From Actinoplanes cyaneus (GTDB taxonomy: Bacteria > Actinomycetota > Actinomycetes > Mycobacteriales > Micromonosporaceae): a stretch of 64,000 bases of DNA. Of this stretch, positions 53,078-61,275 are shown one piece after another. The notes under the pieces are model-generated. The model saw nothing but the letters and a program-made list of their open reading frames with translations, was not told the DNA's origin and ran no database searches. The translations under genes were made by a program, and so were the position numbers. The stretch is taken from assembly GCF_016862095.1 (NCBI RefSeq), contig NZ_BOMH01000073.1, forward strand, positions 39,094 through 103,093, in the 5' to 3' direction. Each line of letters starts with the position of its first letter. Positions within the stretch are counted from its first letter, which is position 1.

Positions 53078-53323
53078 TCCAGCGCGCAACGCGTATCCGA
53101 CCTCATCGGCGTCGCCTCCCGCGACGCGATCCTGTCCGCCGCCAAGAAATAGGGCGCGGCCGCCGTGCAACCCTTGTCGGCCAGCACGGGCCCGGCCGGC
53201 ATCGAGGCTGCTCACCCGCACCCGGCGCAGAACCGGGATTGAATCGAGCGCTGGGCGGGGCGGCAAACGGCATGGATCGATGGAAAGGTTGGCATCACTG
53301 TCGATCCGATCTGGAGTGAGATC

Positions 53324-55858
53324 TTGCGTTCATCCCCCCGCCGGCTGGCTGCCCTCGTGGCCGCCTGCCTGCTCGTGCCCGCCCTCGCCGTGGCCACTGC
53401 CGGCACGGCAGCCGAAGCCGCCTGCTCGACGCCGTCGACGGTGCCCGGCTCGCCCTCGTTCCCGTACGCGGCCGGGCCCGTCGTGGCCGTCGCCGGTGGG
53501 AAGGAGCCGGTCACCGCTGGGCCCGGGAACACGACCGACCCGGCGAAGATCGCCTGGCGGCCTTTCACGTTCGGCGCCGATGTGGTCAAGCGGGACGCGT
53601 CCGGCAACGACGTGAAGTCGCGCGCGATCACCATGGTCTATCAGAAGGACTTCGACGGCGGGTCGGCCGCGAATCCGTACCAGGCAATGGTCAGCACCGA
53701 CTCAGGCGCGACCTTCTCGAACCGCTCGTTCAGCACCGACCAGCTGAAGGACATGGGCGAGGTCGGCCAGCTCAACGACGGTCGGCTGCTCGCGGTGAAC
53801 TTCGTCGTGCAGCACGGCGCGGTCCCGGGCACTACTGGGCAGTACTACGTCAAACTTCGGCTCTCCGAGGACAAGGGCGCCACCTGGGATGGCGCAAACT
53901 GGGATGGCGCGCTGGAGCCGAGCGCGGTCCTGCACTACCCGTCGAGCGGGTACACGGTCGGCAGCTTCCTGGGCATGTCGGCGGCGGGCCGGCCGATCCA
54001 GAAGGCCGACGGCACGATCGTGATCCCGGTGTACGTCAGGGTCAAGGACACCACCGCGGCGCAGACCTTGCACTCGTACTTCGCCGCGCTGACCTACACG
54101 CCGACGATGGGCGCCGACGGCCGGTACAGCACGACCGGCTGGGTCTTCACCATGGTCCCGCTGCTGGCGAGCGCGGCCGACGACTACACCGAGGGCGCGG
54201 TCGCCGAGCTGCAGGACGGCCGGCTGCTCGCGGTCGTGCGCGGCGAGGTGCGGGGTTCGAGCACGCTCGACCCGCGGCTGAACTACGCGATCGTGGGTCC
54301 GGGCGGGACCGAGACCGGCCTGATCTCGTTCGCTGACAAGGCGGGCTGCCCGGTCAACGGCGTCCTGCCGCAGCTGACCCGGCTCGCGAACGGCACGCTG
54401 GTGCTGGGCAGCGGCCGCCCGGACAACTTCGTGGCGATCGCCACCGACGAGACCGGCAAGGTCTGGTCGAACGAGACGACCACGTGGAAGAACCGGGCCA
54501 GCGGCTCCGGCGCGAACTGGGTGTACGGCTCGTCGGGCTACACCTCCCTCGAACCGGTCGCCGGGAACCAGGTGCTCCACTTCGTCGACAACTGCCAGGG
54601 CCCGAACGGCGGGCGCAAGAACGGGTGCGCGGGTGCCTACACGTACACCACCAACAACGTGTATCGGATTGAATCGCGCACGGTCGACGTGCTGCCGGCC
54701 GAGACCGGGCGGATCGACATCGCGGGCCGGCTGCGTCACGGGACGGCGCACCTGACCACGAACATGACGAGCACGCCGCCGGCGAAGGTGACCGGGCCGA
54801 CGACGCCGTACGGCTCCGCGCCGTCCGCGGCCGACGCCACCAGCACCGACTACTGGTCACGGGCCGAAGGCGCGGTCGACGGCAGCACCGCGTTCTGGTC
54901 GGGCGCGCTGGCCGACGGGGACGGCTCCTACCAGCTGGACCTGGGCCGTACGTACAACCTGACGAAGCTGGGCCTGGCCCTGCTGCCGGGCGCCGCCGCG
55001 ACCGCCCGGATCTCCACCTCCGCCGACGGCGTGACCTTCGCCCCGGCCACGCTGTCCTACCCGAGCGGTGTCCCGGCCGGTGCGGAGGCCGGCCTGATCA
55101 GCACGCCCGGCGACCGGGGCACCCGGTTCTACGGCCTGAACGCCACCGCCCGCTGGATCAGGGTGGAGACCGGCGGCGTGCCGTGCGCCGGAGCCGGCGT
55201 ACCGGGAAATTGCAGCATGATCAACGAGCTGCAGCTGTTCTCGACGACCGCGTCGGTCGAGGACGAGGTCTCGAGCCCGCGCGGCTTCACCGAGACCGCG
55301 TGCGCCCGTGTCAGCCAGCCGGGCATCAACCTGGACCCGAACCACGACAGCCAGTACGCGATCCGCCTCAAGGACATCGCCGGAACCGACGACTCCTACT
55401 GCGACGGTGACAAGGTCCAGGGGCGCCTGACCTACCAGGGCGCGGGCACGAAGACCGCCCGTACGCTCCAGGCCCAGGTCTATCCGCATCAGGTGACGAC
55501 CAGCTTGCTGTTCGACATCAACGGCGCCCGGACCTCGAACGGCACGACCTCGATGGCGTACCGGTTCGGCATCAGCAACGACGCCGCCCACCATTGGATG
55601 TACGACAACGGATCCGGCTGGGTGATCTTCACCAACGGCCCGGCCGCGACGATCGACCGGTGGACAACGATCCGGGTGGTGGCCTCGACCACGAGCGCCG
55701 CGCTGTACGTCACCGACGCGCAGGGCGCCGAGGTGCTCGTCGGCGCACTGCCCAAGATCGGCGACCCGGTCAGCTCGATCTCGGCCTACACGGTCGCGAC
55801 CAACGGCTCGCCCACCTTCGGTGACGAGGTCGTCCTCGACGACCTGTCCTTCGAGTAG
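53324..55858 (+). CDS. Secreted sialidase-fold (BNR/Asp-box) protein, 844 aa
   Basis: TTG 53324, preceded by GGAGTGAG, gives a signal peptide (LAALVAACLLVPALAVATAG). The propeller has Asp-boxes STDSGATFSN and SEDKGATWDG, and blade motifs ELQDGRLLAVVRGEVRG and LANGTLVLGSGRPDNFVAIA. A discoidin-like module follows GRIDIAGRLRHG, with EGAVDGSTAFWSGALADG and YQLDLGRTYNLTKLGLALL, and a LamG-like sandwich ends the protein (VVASTTSAALYVTDAQGAEV). The order is the same as in the protein at 20801, and the motifs between propeller and discoidin correspond. A glycan-acting exo-hydrolase is likely; full catalytic residues are not verified. It ends in a strong terminator. Confidence 0.8.
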   Translation: MRSSPRRLAALVAACLLVPALAVATAGTAAEAACSTPSTVPGSPSFPYAAGPVVAVAGGKEPVTAGPGNTTDPAKIAWRPFTFGADVVKRDASGNDVKSRAITMVYQKDFDGGSAANPYQAMVSTDSGATFSNRSFSTDQLKDMGEVGQLNDGRLLAVNFVVQHGAVPGTTGQYYVKLRLSEDKGATWDGANWDGALEPSAVLHYPSSGYTVGSFLGMSAAGRPIQKADGTIVIPVYVRVKDTTAAQTLHSYFAALTYTPTMGADGRYSTTGWVFTMVPLLASAADDYTEGAVAELQDGRLLAVVRGEVRGSSTLDPRLNYAIVGPGGTETGLISFADKAGCPVNGVLPQLTRLANGTLVLGSGRPDNFVAIATDETGKVWSNETTTWKNRASGSGANWVYGSSGYTSLEPVAGNQVLHFVDNCQGPNGGRKNGCAGAYTYTTNNVYRIESRTVDVLPAETGRIDIAGRLRHGTAHLTTNMTSTPPAKVTGPTTPYGSAPSAADATSTDYWSRAEGAVDGSTAFWSGALADGDGSYQLDLGRTYNLTKLGLALLPGAAATARISTSADGVTFAPATLSYPSGVPAGAEAGLISTPGDRGTRFYGLNATARWIRVETGGVPCAGAGVPGNCSMINELQLFSTTASVEDEVSSPRGFTETACARVSQPGINLDPNHDSQYAIRLKDIAGTDDSYCDGDKVQGRLTYQGAGTKTARTLQAQVYPHQVTTSLLFDINGARTSNGTTSMAYRFGISNDAAHHWMYDNGSGWVIFTNGPAATIDRWTTIRVVASTTSAALYVTDAQGAEVLVGALPKIGDPVSSISAYTVATNGSPTFGDEVVLDDLSFE

Positions 55859-55907
55859 GTTCCCGAACGGGTAAGAGTGCTGGTCCGGCCGGGGTGACGG
55901 CCCGACT

Positions 55908-55937
55908 GCCGGCTGGTCGGTATGCCGACCAGCCGGC
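55908..55937 (+). terminator. Hairpin terminator of the second sialidase-like gene
   Basis: GCCGGCTGGTCGG at 55908-55920 and CCGACCAGCCGGC at 55925-55937 form a perfect 13-bp stem closed by the four-base loop TATG, 50 bp after the stop codon. Confidence 0.8.
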
Positions 55938-56105
55938 GTGGTGCCGGATGCCCGGGTCGCCCGGTTCATGTTCGGCGCCGGCCATCCGGAAAACGTCTTC
56001 GGCCCGCGCAACTACGGAGGTAGCGACTAATGGCGCAGTGCGAGCCCTCGACGAGACGACGACGGTACGGGCGGCGCGGACCTGCTGCCGGCGCAGCCGT
56101 AGCTG

Positions 56106-56318
56106 ATGTCGGCCGTCGTCACGCAGGCCGCCGTCAACCTCGGCTGGCAGGTTACCGACTTCGACCATGAGTGGGCGGACCTCGGCGCGTTCCTGGACAC
56201 CGGGCTCGGGCTCGGGCCGATGAGCGGCTTTCTCCGTACCGACGAGCAGAGCCGCGTCGAGTCGGTCTCGATGAATCTCATGTGCGCCGGCCAACTTGGT
56301 CGGCGTGACACTGCGTGA
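56106..56318 (+). CDS. Short DUF6301-like protein or fragment, 70 aa
   Basis: The text VTQAAVNLGWQVTDFDHEWA, then LGAFLDTGLGLGPMSGFLRT and QSRVESVSMNLM resembles the C-terminal part of DUF6301 proteins (GW..., LDTGL, V..I...). The family is about twice as long, so this is probably a truncated member. The last 12 codons (CAGQLGRRDTA) and the stop lie in repeat copy E, as the repeat does for the barstar-like gene. Function unknown. Confidence 0.4.
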   Translation: MSAVVTQAAVNLGWQVTDFDHEWADLGAFLDTGLGLGPMSGFLRTDEQSRVESVSMNLMCAGQLGRRDTA

Positions 56319-56350
56319 CGGCCTCCATCAGTGCGCCGCGCTCGGCGGCT
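56281..56350 (+). repeat. Dispersed intergenic repeat, copy E
   Basis: TGCGCCGGCCAACTTGGTCG, then GCGTGACACTGCGTGACGG, CATCAGTGCGCCGCGCTC and GGCGGCT agree closely with copy A over about 68 positions. The first 19-base block GCCGGCCAACTTGGTCGGC is almost palindromic. It overlaps the end of the DUF6301-like gene. Confidence 0.65.
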
Positions 56351-56528
56351 ACGCGAACAGGGGTTCAACATCCGGTCGGCCGACAGAAGAAAGCCTGACA
56401 CACCAGTCGCGGGCGGAGGGGCGAAGTCCTGTGAAAGCTCGTCCCGACCCCCACACTTCTCCACCGGCACACGACTCGCGGCAGAGGACCGCGTCAACTG
56501 GTGAGCCCACATGCGGCATCATCGTTGA

Positions 56529-56864
56529 ATGCACGATTTGGTGACGTTGAACGGCCAGTGGTGGGACTGGCAGGTAGATCGGTGGGACGTTTCCGAGTTC
56601 CGCCTCATAGCGGACAACGACCTGACCTACCACCACAGCGTCGCGGTCACCTTCACGGACGTCGCCTGGGTCTCCTGCGCTGATCTGTTTCACCACCCGG
56701 TATTTCGATCTCCGAGGATCCCCGAGACCGAGTTCATGCGACAGGTCGCTACCGAGGACGAGCATCACGTGTACGCATGGGATGCCGAAACAGCCACAGG
56801 GATCGTTCCGATGATGGTCGTCGCTCGGAGTGCCCGCATCGTGGAGCAGGTTGTCCACCACTGA
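56529..56864 (+). CDS. Small cytoplasmic protein of unknown function, 111 aa
   Basis: Begins MHDLVTLNGQWWDWQVDRWD and continues with alternating strands (FRLIADNDLTYHHSVAVTFT) to HVYAWDAETATGIVPMMVVA near the end. It looks like a compact beta-rich protein of the size of an immunity protein, with Trp and His clusters. I do not recognise the family. There is no repeat copy after it. ATG 56529 is the first start after a stop in the frame. Confidence 0.55.
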   Translation: MHDLVTLNGQWWDWQVDRWDVSEFRLIADNDLTYHHSVAVTFTDVAWVSCADLFHHPVFRSPRIPETEFMRQVATEDEHHVYAWDAETATGIVPMMVVARSARIVEQVVHH

Positions 56865-56965
56865 CGCTCGCGCAAGGTAGCAGCGAACCACTACAGAACG
56901 CCCGATCGGCGGCAAACGAGGACGTCTTGAGAGCTGCTTCTGTCACGGCTCAGAAGACGGCCTGC

Positions 56966-57211
56966 CTACATCCCGAGGCTATCCAGCAGCCGCTCCCGCG
57001 CAGTACGCAGCCGGTCTGAGTAGTCCGGCATGAGGATCTCGACGAGCGACTTTTCCAACGTTCCAGCGACGGTATACAGCGGCGACCAGACCGCGCGTTC
57101 CTCGTTCACCAGGTTGTCGAACGCGGGCGTGCCCATCATTCGGTAGAGCCAGTCGGACAGCACGAGCGCCTGGTCTTTGGTGAGCTTGGCCGCGAGGTCG
57201 TCGTCGGGCAT
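56966..57211 (-). CDS. Small helical protein of unknown function, 81 aa
   Basis: ATG 57211 starts MPDDDLAAKLTKDQALVLSD, followed by WLYRMMGTPAFDNLVNEERA and VWSPLYTVAGTLEKSLVEIL, ending RLRTARERLLDSLGM. Short actinobacterial proteins with LTxxQALVLxDWL occur as single genes near toxin or immunity genes; no function is known to me. The frame is open upstream to 57274, but that extension is basic and unlikely. Confidence 0.6.
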   Translation of the reverse strand: MPDDDLAAKLTKDQALVLSDWLYRMMGTPAFDNLVNEERAVWSPLYTVAGTLEKSLVEILMPDYSDRLRTARERLLDSLGM

Positions 57212-57265
57212 CGGCGAAGCGTACTTGTTTCGGGCATGGTGGCCGCGCCGACGCACGAGCGAGAC

Positions 57266-57285
57266 CAGCGGCATGAGAGTGAATC
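57266..57285 (+). repeat. 20-bp repeat, first copy
   Basis: CAGCGGCATGAGAGTGAATC is identical to 63121-63140, 5.9 kb away in the same orientation. Both copies border broken or truncated coding material, so they may be ends of a small mobile or recombined unit. Confidence 0.5.
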
Positions 57286-57391
57286 GGCAGGCATTCCCTC
57301 GCGCTCAGCCGGCTATTGCATTACAACAGCGCTTCCCGGCTGGTCAGGGGGCAACGTACGGACCAGCGCGCAGTACCTGACCGCCGCTGGC

Positions 57392-58153
57392 TCATGCTTG
57401 CGGCGTGGGCAGGACGATCACCTGGCGCAGGTTGACGTGGCGGGGGCGGGAGACGGTGTACGCCACGAGGTCGGCGACGTCTTCGGAGCGCAGCGCCGGC
57501 AGCGCCTGGTACATCTCGCCCACCCGACCGGCGATCTCGGCGTTGTCGATGTGCCCGCTCAGTTCGGTGTCGGTGAGGCCGGGTTCGATGTTGGTCACCC
57601 GGACCATTTCCGAGCCCAGTTCGGTACGCAGCGCCGCGGAAAGCTGCGTGACGGCGGCCTTCGTCGCTGCGTAGACCGCGAAGGTCGGGAACATCGCATG
57701 CGCGGCGATGGAGGAGACGTTCACCAGATCGGCGGCCCGGCCGGCGGACGCGGCCGCCCGCAGGCCCGGCAGGAACGCGCGGATGATGCGCAGCGGGCCG
57801 GTCAGATTGGTATCGATCATGCGGGCCCACTCGTCGTCGCGGCCGTCGGCAATCGGGTTCGGCAGCATCACCCCGGCGGCGTTGACGATGAGGTCAGCGG
57901 GCCCGAACGCTGAAGTGACCTGTGCGGTGGCGGCGTTCACCGCGGCGGCGTCGGTGATGTCGGCCGGCACTGCCAGTGCGGTGCCACCCGCAGCTTGAAT
58001 CTTGGCGGCCAGCTCGTCGAGACGGTCGCGGCGGCGGGCCAGCAGCGCCACCCGGGCGCCGGCGGCGGCGAACAGTTCGGCGGTGGCGGCGCCGATGCCG
58101 CTGGCGGCTCCGGTGATGACGGCGGTGCGGTTCTGCAGGTCGTAGCTGTTCAT
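57392..58153 (-). CDS. SDR-family oxidoreductase, 253 aa
   Basis: A classical short-chain dehydrogenase: cofactor motif TGAASGIGAATAELFAAAG, the DxT and NAAGVM blocks, catalytic NVSSIAAH and YAATKAAV (Ser-Tyr-Lys), and IEPGLTDTELSGHI. An Arg-rich segment after the second strand (LARRRDRLDEL) favours NADP. The substrate is unknown. It diverges from an XRE regulator of the kind that usually controls such an SDR. A palindromic site lies between them. Confidence 0.9.
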   Translation of the reverse strand: MNSYDLQNRTAVITGAASGIGAATAELFAAAGARVALLARRRDRLDELAAKIQAAGGTALAVPADITDAAAVNAATAQVTSAFGPADLIVNAAGVMLPNPIADGRDDEWARMIDTNLTGPLRIIRAFLPGLRAAASAGRAADLVNVSSIAAHAMFPTFAVYAATKAAVTQLSAALRTELGSEMVRVTNIEPGLTDTELSGHIDNAEIAGRVGEMYQALPALRSEDVADLVAYTVSRPRHVNLRQVIVLPTPQA

Positions 58154-58202
58154 GTCATTCAGCGTGGCCGGGTCCGCGCACGGTAGGCAGGGGCGCGTCG
58201 TT

Positions 58203-58225
58203 ACCTGGGTCTGACAGACCTAGGT
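58203..58225. promoter_or_regulatory. Operator-like palindrome between SDR and XRE genes
   Basis: ACCTGGGTCTG and CAGACCTAGGT (one mismatch in 11 pairs, centre A at 58214) form a dyad 24 bp before the regulator start. It fits binding of a dimeric HTH protein controlling both divergent genes. Confidence 0.65.
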
Positions 58226-58248
58226 TAGAGCCGGCCGCGCAAGGCAGA

Positions 58249-59133
58249 ATGACCGTCATGATCGTCCGGGAATCTGAAATCGGCGCGTTCCTGCGCGCAC
58301 GGCGGGCCGCCGTGCGGCCGGAACAGGTAGGCCTGCCGGTGTTCGGCCGGCGCCGCGTTCCCGGGCTGCGCCGTGAGGAACTGGCGCAGCTTGCTGGAGT
58401 GAGCCCGGACTACTACATCCGTCTGGAACAGGGCCGCAGCCGCAACGTCTCGGATGCCGTGCTCGACTCCGTCGCCCGGGTCCTCGGCCTCGACCGGGTC
58501 GAGCGGCAGCATCTGTTCAACCTGGCCCGCCCTCGCCCTGCCGAATGCGCGCTGCGGGGTGTGCGTCCAGGTGTGCAGCTGCTGCTGGACCTGATGGAGA
58601 CCGTGCCGGCGTTCGTCCTCGGCCGGCGGATGGACGTGCTCGCCTTCAACGCGTTGGGCGACGCCGTCAACGGCTTCAGCGCCTGGCCGCTGGAGCGGCG
58701 CAACATCGCCCGGCAGGCTTTCCTCGATCCGGCCGCGCGCACCCTCTACCCGCAGTGGGAGGCCGTGGCAGCCGACACTGTCGCGTTCCTGCACCTCGAC
58801 GCCGGACGGCATCCGGGTGATCCGCTGCTCGCCGCGATGATCGGCGAACTGTCGATCGCCAGCCCCGATTTCGCTCGGCTGTGGGCGGCTCAGCGGGTGC
58901 GGGAGAAGACCTCCGGGACCAAGGTGATCCGCCATCCCCTGGTCGGTGAGATGGAGTTCGGATACGAGACACTGGCGCTGCCCGGCGAGGCCGACCAGAC
59001 GCTGGTGACGTACACCGCCCCCGTCGGCAGCTCCACCCACGAGTTGTTACGGCTGCTGGCCAGCTGGGCCGCCCCGGCACACCCCGAGCCCCACGCCGAA
59101 CAGCCCGCTGACCAGGCTAAGCCTGATCTTTGA
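58249..59133 (+). CDS. XRE-family regulator with MmyB-like ligand domain, 294 aa
   Basis: The N-terminal Xre HTH (IGAFLRARRAAVRPEQVGLP, RVPGLRREELAQLAGVSPDY, YIRLEQGR) is followed by the MmyB-like ligand-binding region: GVQLLLDLMETVPAFVLGRR with FNALGDAVNGFSAWP, and the ending TALPGEADQTLVTYTAP-like segment. Such proteins bind a small lipophilic ligand and repress a divergent SDR gene. ATG 58249 or 58258 could both start it. The control pair with the SDR at 57392 is well known in actinomycetes. Confidence 0.9.
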   Translation: MTVMIVRESEIGAFLRARRAAVRPEQVGLPVFGRRRVPGLRREELAQLAGVSPDYYIRLEQGRSRNVSDAVLDSVARVLGLDRVERQHLFNLARPRPAECALRGVRPGVQLLLDLMETVPAFVLGRRMDVLAFNALGDAVNGFSAWPLERRNIARQAFLDPAARTLYPQWEAVAADTVAFLHLDAGRHPGDPLLAAMIGELSIASPDFARLWAAQRVREKTSGTKVIRHPLVGEMEFGYETLALPGEADQTLVTYTAPVGSSTHELLRLLASWAAPAHPEPHAEQPADQAKPDL

Positions 59134-59299
59134 CCTCGACCGCGCGTCGAGATCTACCCACTCGTGCTGTTGCCTACGCTCAGACGGCTCGATCCTGCTG
59201 CCGTGGCCGTGACCGAGCGCACTCACATCGGCAGATCAGTGAGCCCTTTGGGCGGCTCGGCGCGGCCGGGACGGTCACCGTGGCTGCCCGATGGGCTCG

Positions 59300-59654
59300 A
59301 GCGGTGGACTACACGCTCTCACCGCCACGCAGCTGCAGCTGCTCGCCCTGGCCCGGTTGTTGCTGCGCGCCCCGCCCGTGGTTGTCCTCGACGAGGCCAC
59401 CGCCGAGGCCGGCAGCGCGGGCGTCCGCGGACCTCGAAGCCGCGGCCGCCGCACTGATCGGCGGCCGCACCTCCATCGTCGTCGTGCAGCGGCTGACCCA
59501 GGCCCGCGCGTGCGGCCAGATCGCGGTCCTCGCCGACGGCCGGGTCGCTGAGGTCGGCTCGCACGACGAGCTCCTGGCTCGCGGCGGTACGTACGCCGGG
59601 CCATGGGCCCTGTGGGACCGGCAATCCGTCCCGCGGACGCGCGCCGGGTCGTGA
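59300..59654 (+). pseudogene. C-terminal remnant of an ABC-transporter ATPase
   Basis: The text HALTATQLQLLALARLLLRA then PPVVVLDEATAEAGSAG holds a degenerate signature (ALTATQ in place of LSGGQ) and the Walker B Asp-Glu. One base is off near 59425, after which it continues in another frame as DLEAAAAALIGGRTSIVVVQ with RLTQA (the His of the switch replaced by Gln) and LADGRVAEVGSHDELLARGG. The Walker A half and the membrane domain are missing. This is the tail of a multidrug-type exporter (ABCB-like), no longer functional. Confidence 0.75.
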
Positions 59655-59690
59655 CCGTGGATCGAACAGCTCACCGGCGGTGGCTGTGGT

Positions 59691-59721
59691 GGTGATCCTG
59701 GTGTTGTGGGCCAGGATCACC
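59691..59721 (+). terminator. Hairpin terminator
   Basis: GGTGATCCTGG and CCAGGATCACC (11 bp, perfect) with a nine-base loop, about 37 bp after the ABC remnant. Confidence 0.6.
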
Positions 59722-59735
59722 TACGACGCGTCCTC

Positions 59736-59772
59736 GGACAGCCGCACCGGGGTGGCGACGGTGCGGCTGTCC
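59736..59772. terminator. Second hairpin terminator
   Basis: GGACAGCCGCACC and GGTGCGGCTGTCC (13 bp, perfect) with an 11-base loop lie 15 bp after the first hairpin and before the end of the convergent lectin gene. Confidence 0.65.
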
Positions 59773-59818
59773 GTCGATCACCACGTCCGGCCGCTACCAG
59801 TGACTCCGTGCTCCCCGG

Positions 59819-60384
59819 TCAGTAGATGTTCCAGCGCTGGTTCCAGGCCCAGCCGCAGTCCCAGACCTGTAGCTTCGCGCCGTCGGTGTGACTGGCGTTG
59901 GTGACGTCGAGGCACCGGCCGTCGGACATGTTCTCCAGACGGACCCAGTTCAGGTTCGTGTCACCGGTCTGCTGGGGGATCATGTGGGCGCGCCACTGCT
60001 GGTTCTTGCTCGAGTTGTTGCAGGTGTACTGCTGCACCACGTCTCCGTTGTCCAGCGAGCCGTCGAGGCGGCGGTCCAGGCACTTGTTGCTCAGCGCGTT
60101 GCGCAGGTGGTAGACGCCCATGCCGGAGTCCTTGTACATGAGGTCGACGTACCAGCGCTGGTTACGCACCTCGTCCTGGTTGCGGTAAATCCACAACTGC
60201 GCCTGGGTCATGTTCTCCATCGACCAGCCGGTCATGTCGAGAACCCTGGTCGGCTGATGCTGGTCGGCTTGAGCACGCTGATGTAGATCGGGCCGGCGGC
60301 CTGCGCTGCCGCCGGGGCGACGAGCAGGGTGAGCAGGGACAGTGCGACGGTGGCGATCGCGGTGGGCAGTCTGCCGATACGCAT
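59819..60384 (-). pseudogene. Secreted ricin-type lectin (CBM13), frameshifted
   Basis: ATG 60384 opens a signal peptide (IATVALSLLTLLVAPAAAQA) and GPIYISVLKPTS, but that frame ends at TGA 60232. The lectin continues in another frame as PTRVLDMTGWSMENMTQAQL, with three ricin-B repeats marked by NQRWYVDL, NQQWRAHM and NQRWNIY. One indel around 60250-60290 separates them. The TGA overlaps an ATG (ATGA), so a short lectin without export signal could be made by coupling. It ends at two hairpins. Confidence 0.65.
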
Positions 60385-60619
60385 GGCTCTCCTCGATAGA
60401 TCGACTTCGATCACGGTGAGGCTATGAGACGGGCCCGCATCGGACTGTCATCCATCGGACGGCGTCGGATTGCCGTATCGAGAAGGAAGGAGCCCGCCGA
60501 GCCGGTGCAGGGTCCGGCGGCGGGGGCCGAAGTTCGACCGGCAAAGCGGTGGTCTGATCATGCGAGGACTCCCGCGGGCACAGGTTGTCGCTGAGCCCGC
60601 GGGAGCCGGGTGGGAACCG

Positions 60620-61150
60620 CTAGGCGTAGGCCTCGGACTCGGCCAGCACGGCCACGAACATGTCGGGCCTGGTTTCCATGTTGGCAACGATCCGGACCCC
60701 GTAGGTCGCCACCACCATGTCGATGTCGACGTAGTAGTACGGATCCGCCACCTTCGTGTAGCCCAGGATCACGTGCCGCTGGTAGCCGACGTCTCGCTTG
60801 CCCTTGGTGAAGAACTCCCAGCGGAGGTTCGGCGAGCGTTTGATCATCGTGTCGCCGAGGAACAGGCTGATGTCGTTCACGACGGCGTACCAGATGTTCT
60901 CGAGTCGGTCGACCCGGGCGTTGCCCTCGACGTTGTCGCGGAACCAGTCGTCCAGCCGCTGAATGCCGTCGTCGCTGTCGTCGAGGGTCACGCCGTTGGC
61001 AGCCAGGAGCTGTCCGAGCGAAGCCTTCCGGTCGTTTTTCGCGGCCATCAGCCGGTCGAAGGCTTTACGTGCCTCGCGCCGGGGCAACTCGTGCAGCGGC
61101 CGGTTCACGCCAGGATCAAACGGGCTGTACCCGTCCCATGCGACGCTCAT
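60620..61150 (-). CDS. Cytoplasmic protein of unknown function, 176 aa
   Basis: A soluble protein with a helical first half (RREARKAFDRLMAAKNDRKA, SLGQLLAANGVTL, IQRLDDWFRDNV). The beta-rich second half contains the pieces DRLENIWYAVVNDISLFLGD, RWEFFTKGKRDVGYQRHVIL and YYYVDIDMVVATYGVRIV. I do not recognise it by family. Its ATG overlaps the stop of a 42-residue gene just upstream (ATGA), so the two are translated together. The perfect CebR-type site lies upstream of the pair at 61363. Confidence 0.65.
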   Translation of the reverse strand: MSVAWDGYSPFDPGVNRPLHELPRREARKAFDRLMAAKNDRKASLGQLLAANGVTLDDSDDGIQRLDDWFRDNVEGNARVDRLENIWYAVVNDISLFLGDTMIKRSPNLRWEFFTKGKRDVGYQRHVILGYTKVADPYYYVDIDMVVATYGVRIVANMETRPDMFVAVLAESEAYA

Positions 61151-61275
61151 CGGATCACGAAGGGAATCTTGGCGTCGTCGAGGGCGTCGCGCAGCGGGCC
61201 GGTCGGCCCCTTCGCCCCGGTGAAGGGGCTGGCCCGGAACTCCCAAAGCACATCGTTGACTCGACTCCCCGTCAT
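61147..61275 (-). CDS. Small protein, 42 aa, coupled to the next gene
   Basis: Begins MTGSRVNDVLWEFRASPFTG and ends DALDDAKIPFVIR. The length, the acidic/hydrophobic balance and the ATGA overlap with the 176-residue gene suggest a genuine, co-translated small gene. The composition is that of a coding region (G/C at third positions). No family recognised; a toxin-antidote or leader arrangement is possible but not shown. Confidence 0.5.
   Translation of the reverse strand: MTGSRVNDVLWEFRASPFTGAKGPTGPLRDALDDAKIPFVIR

Noticed and set aside
48641..56350. Integron attC cassette array
   Set aside because: The repeats resemble cassette ends in position, but I see no consistent RYYYAAC/GTTRRRY core sites and no integron integrase in the window, and the array includes large and opposite-strand genes.
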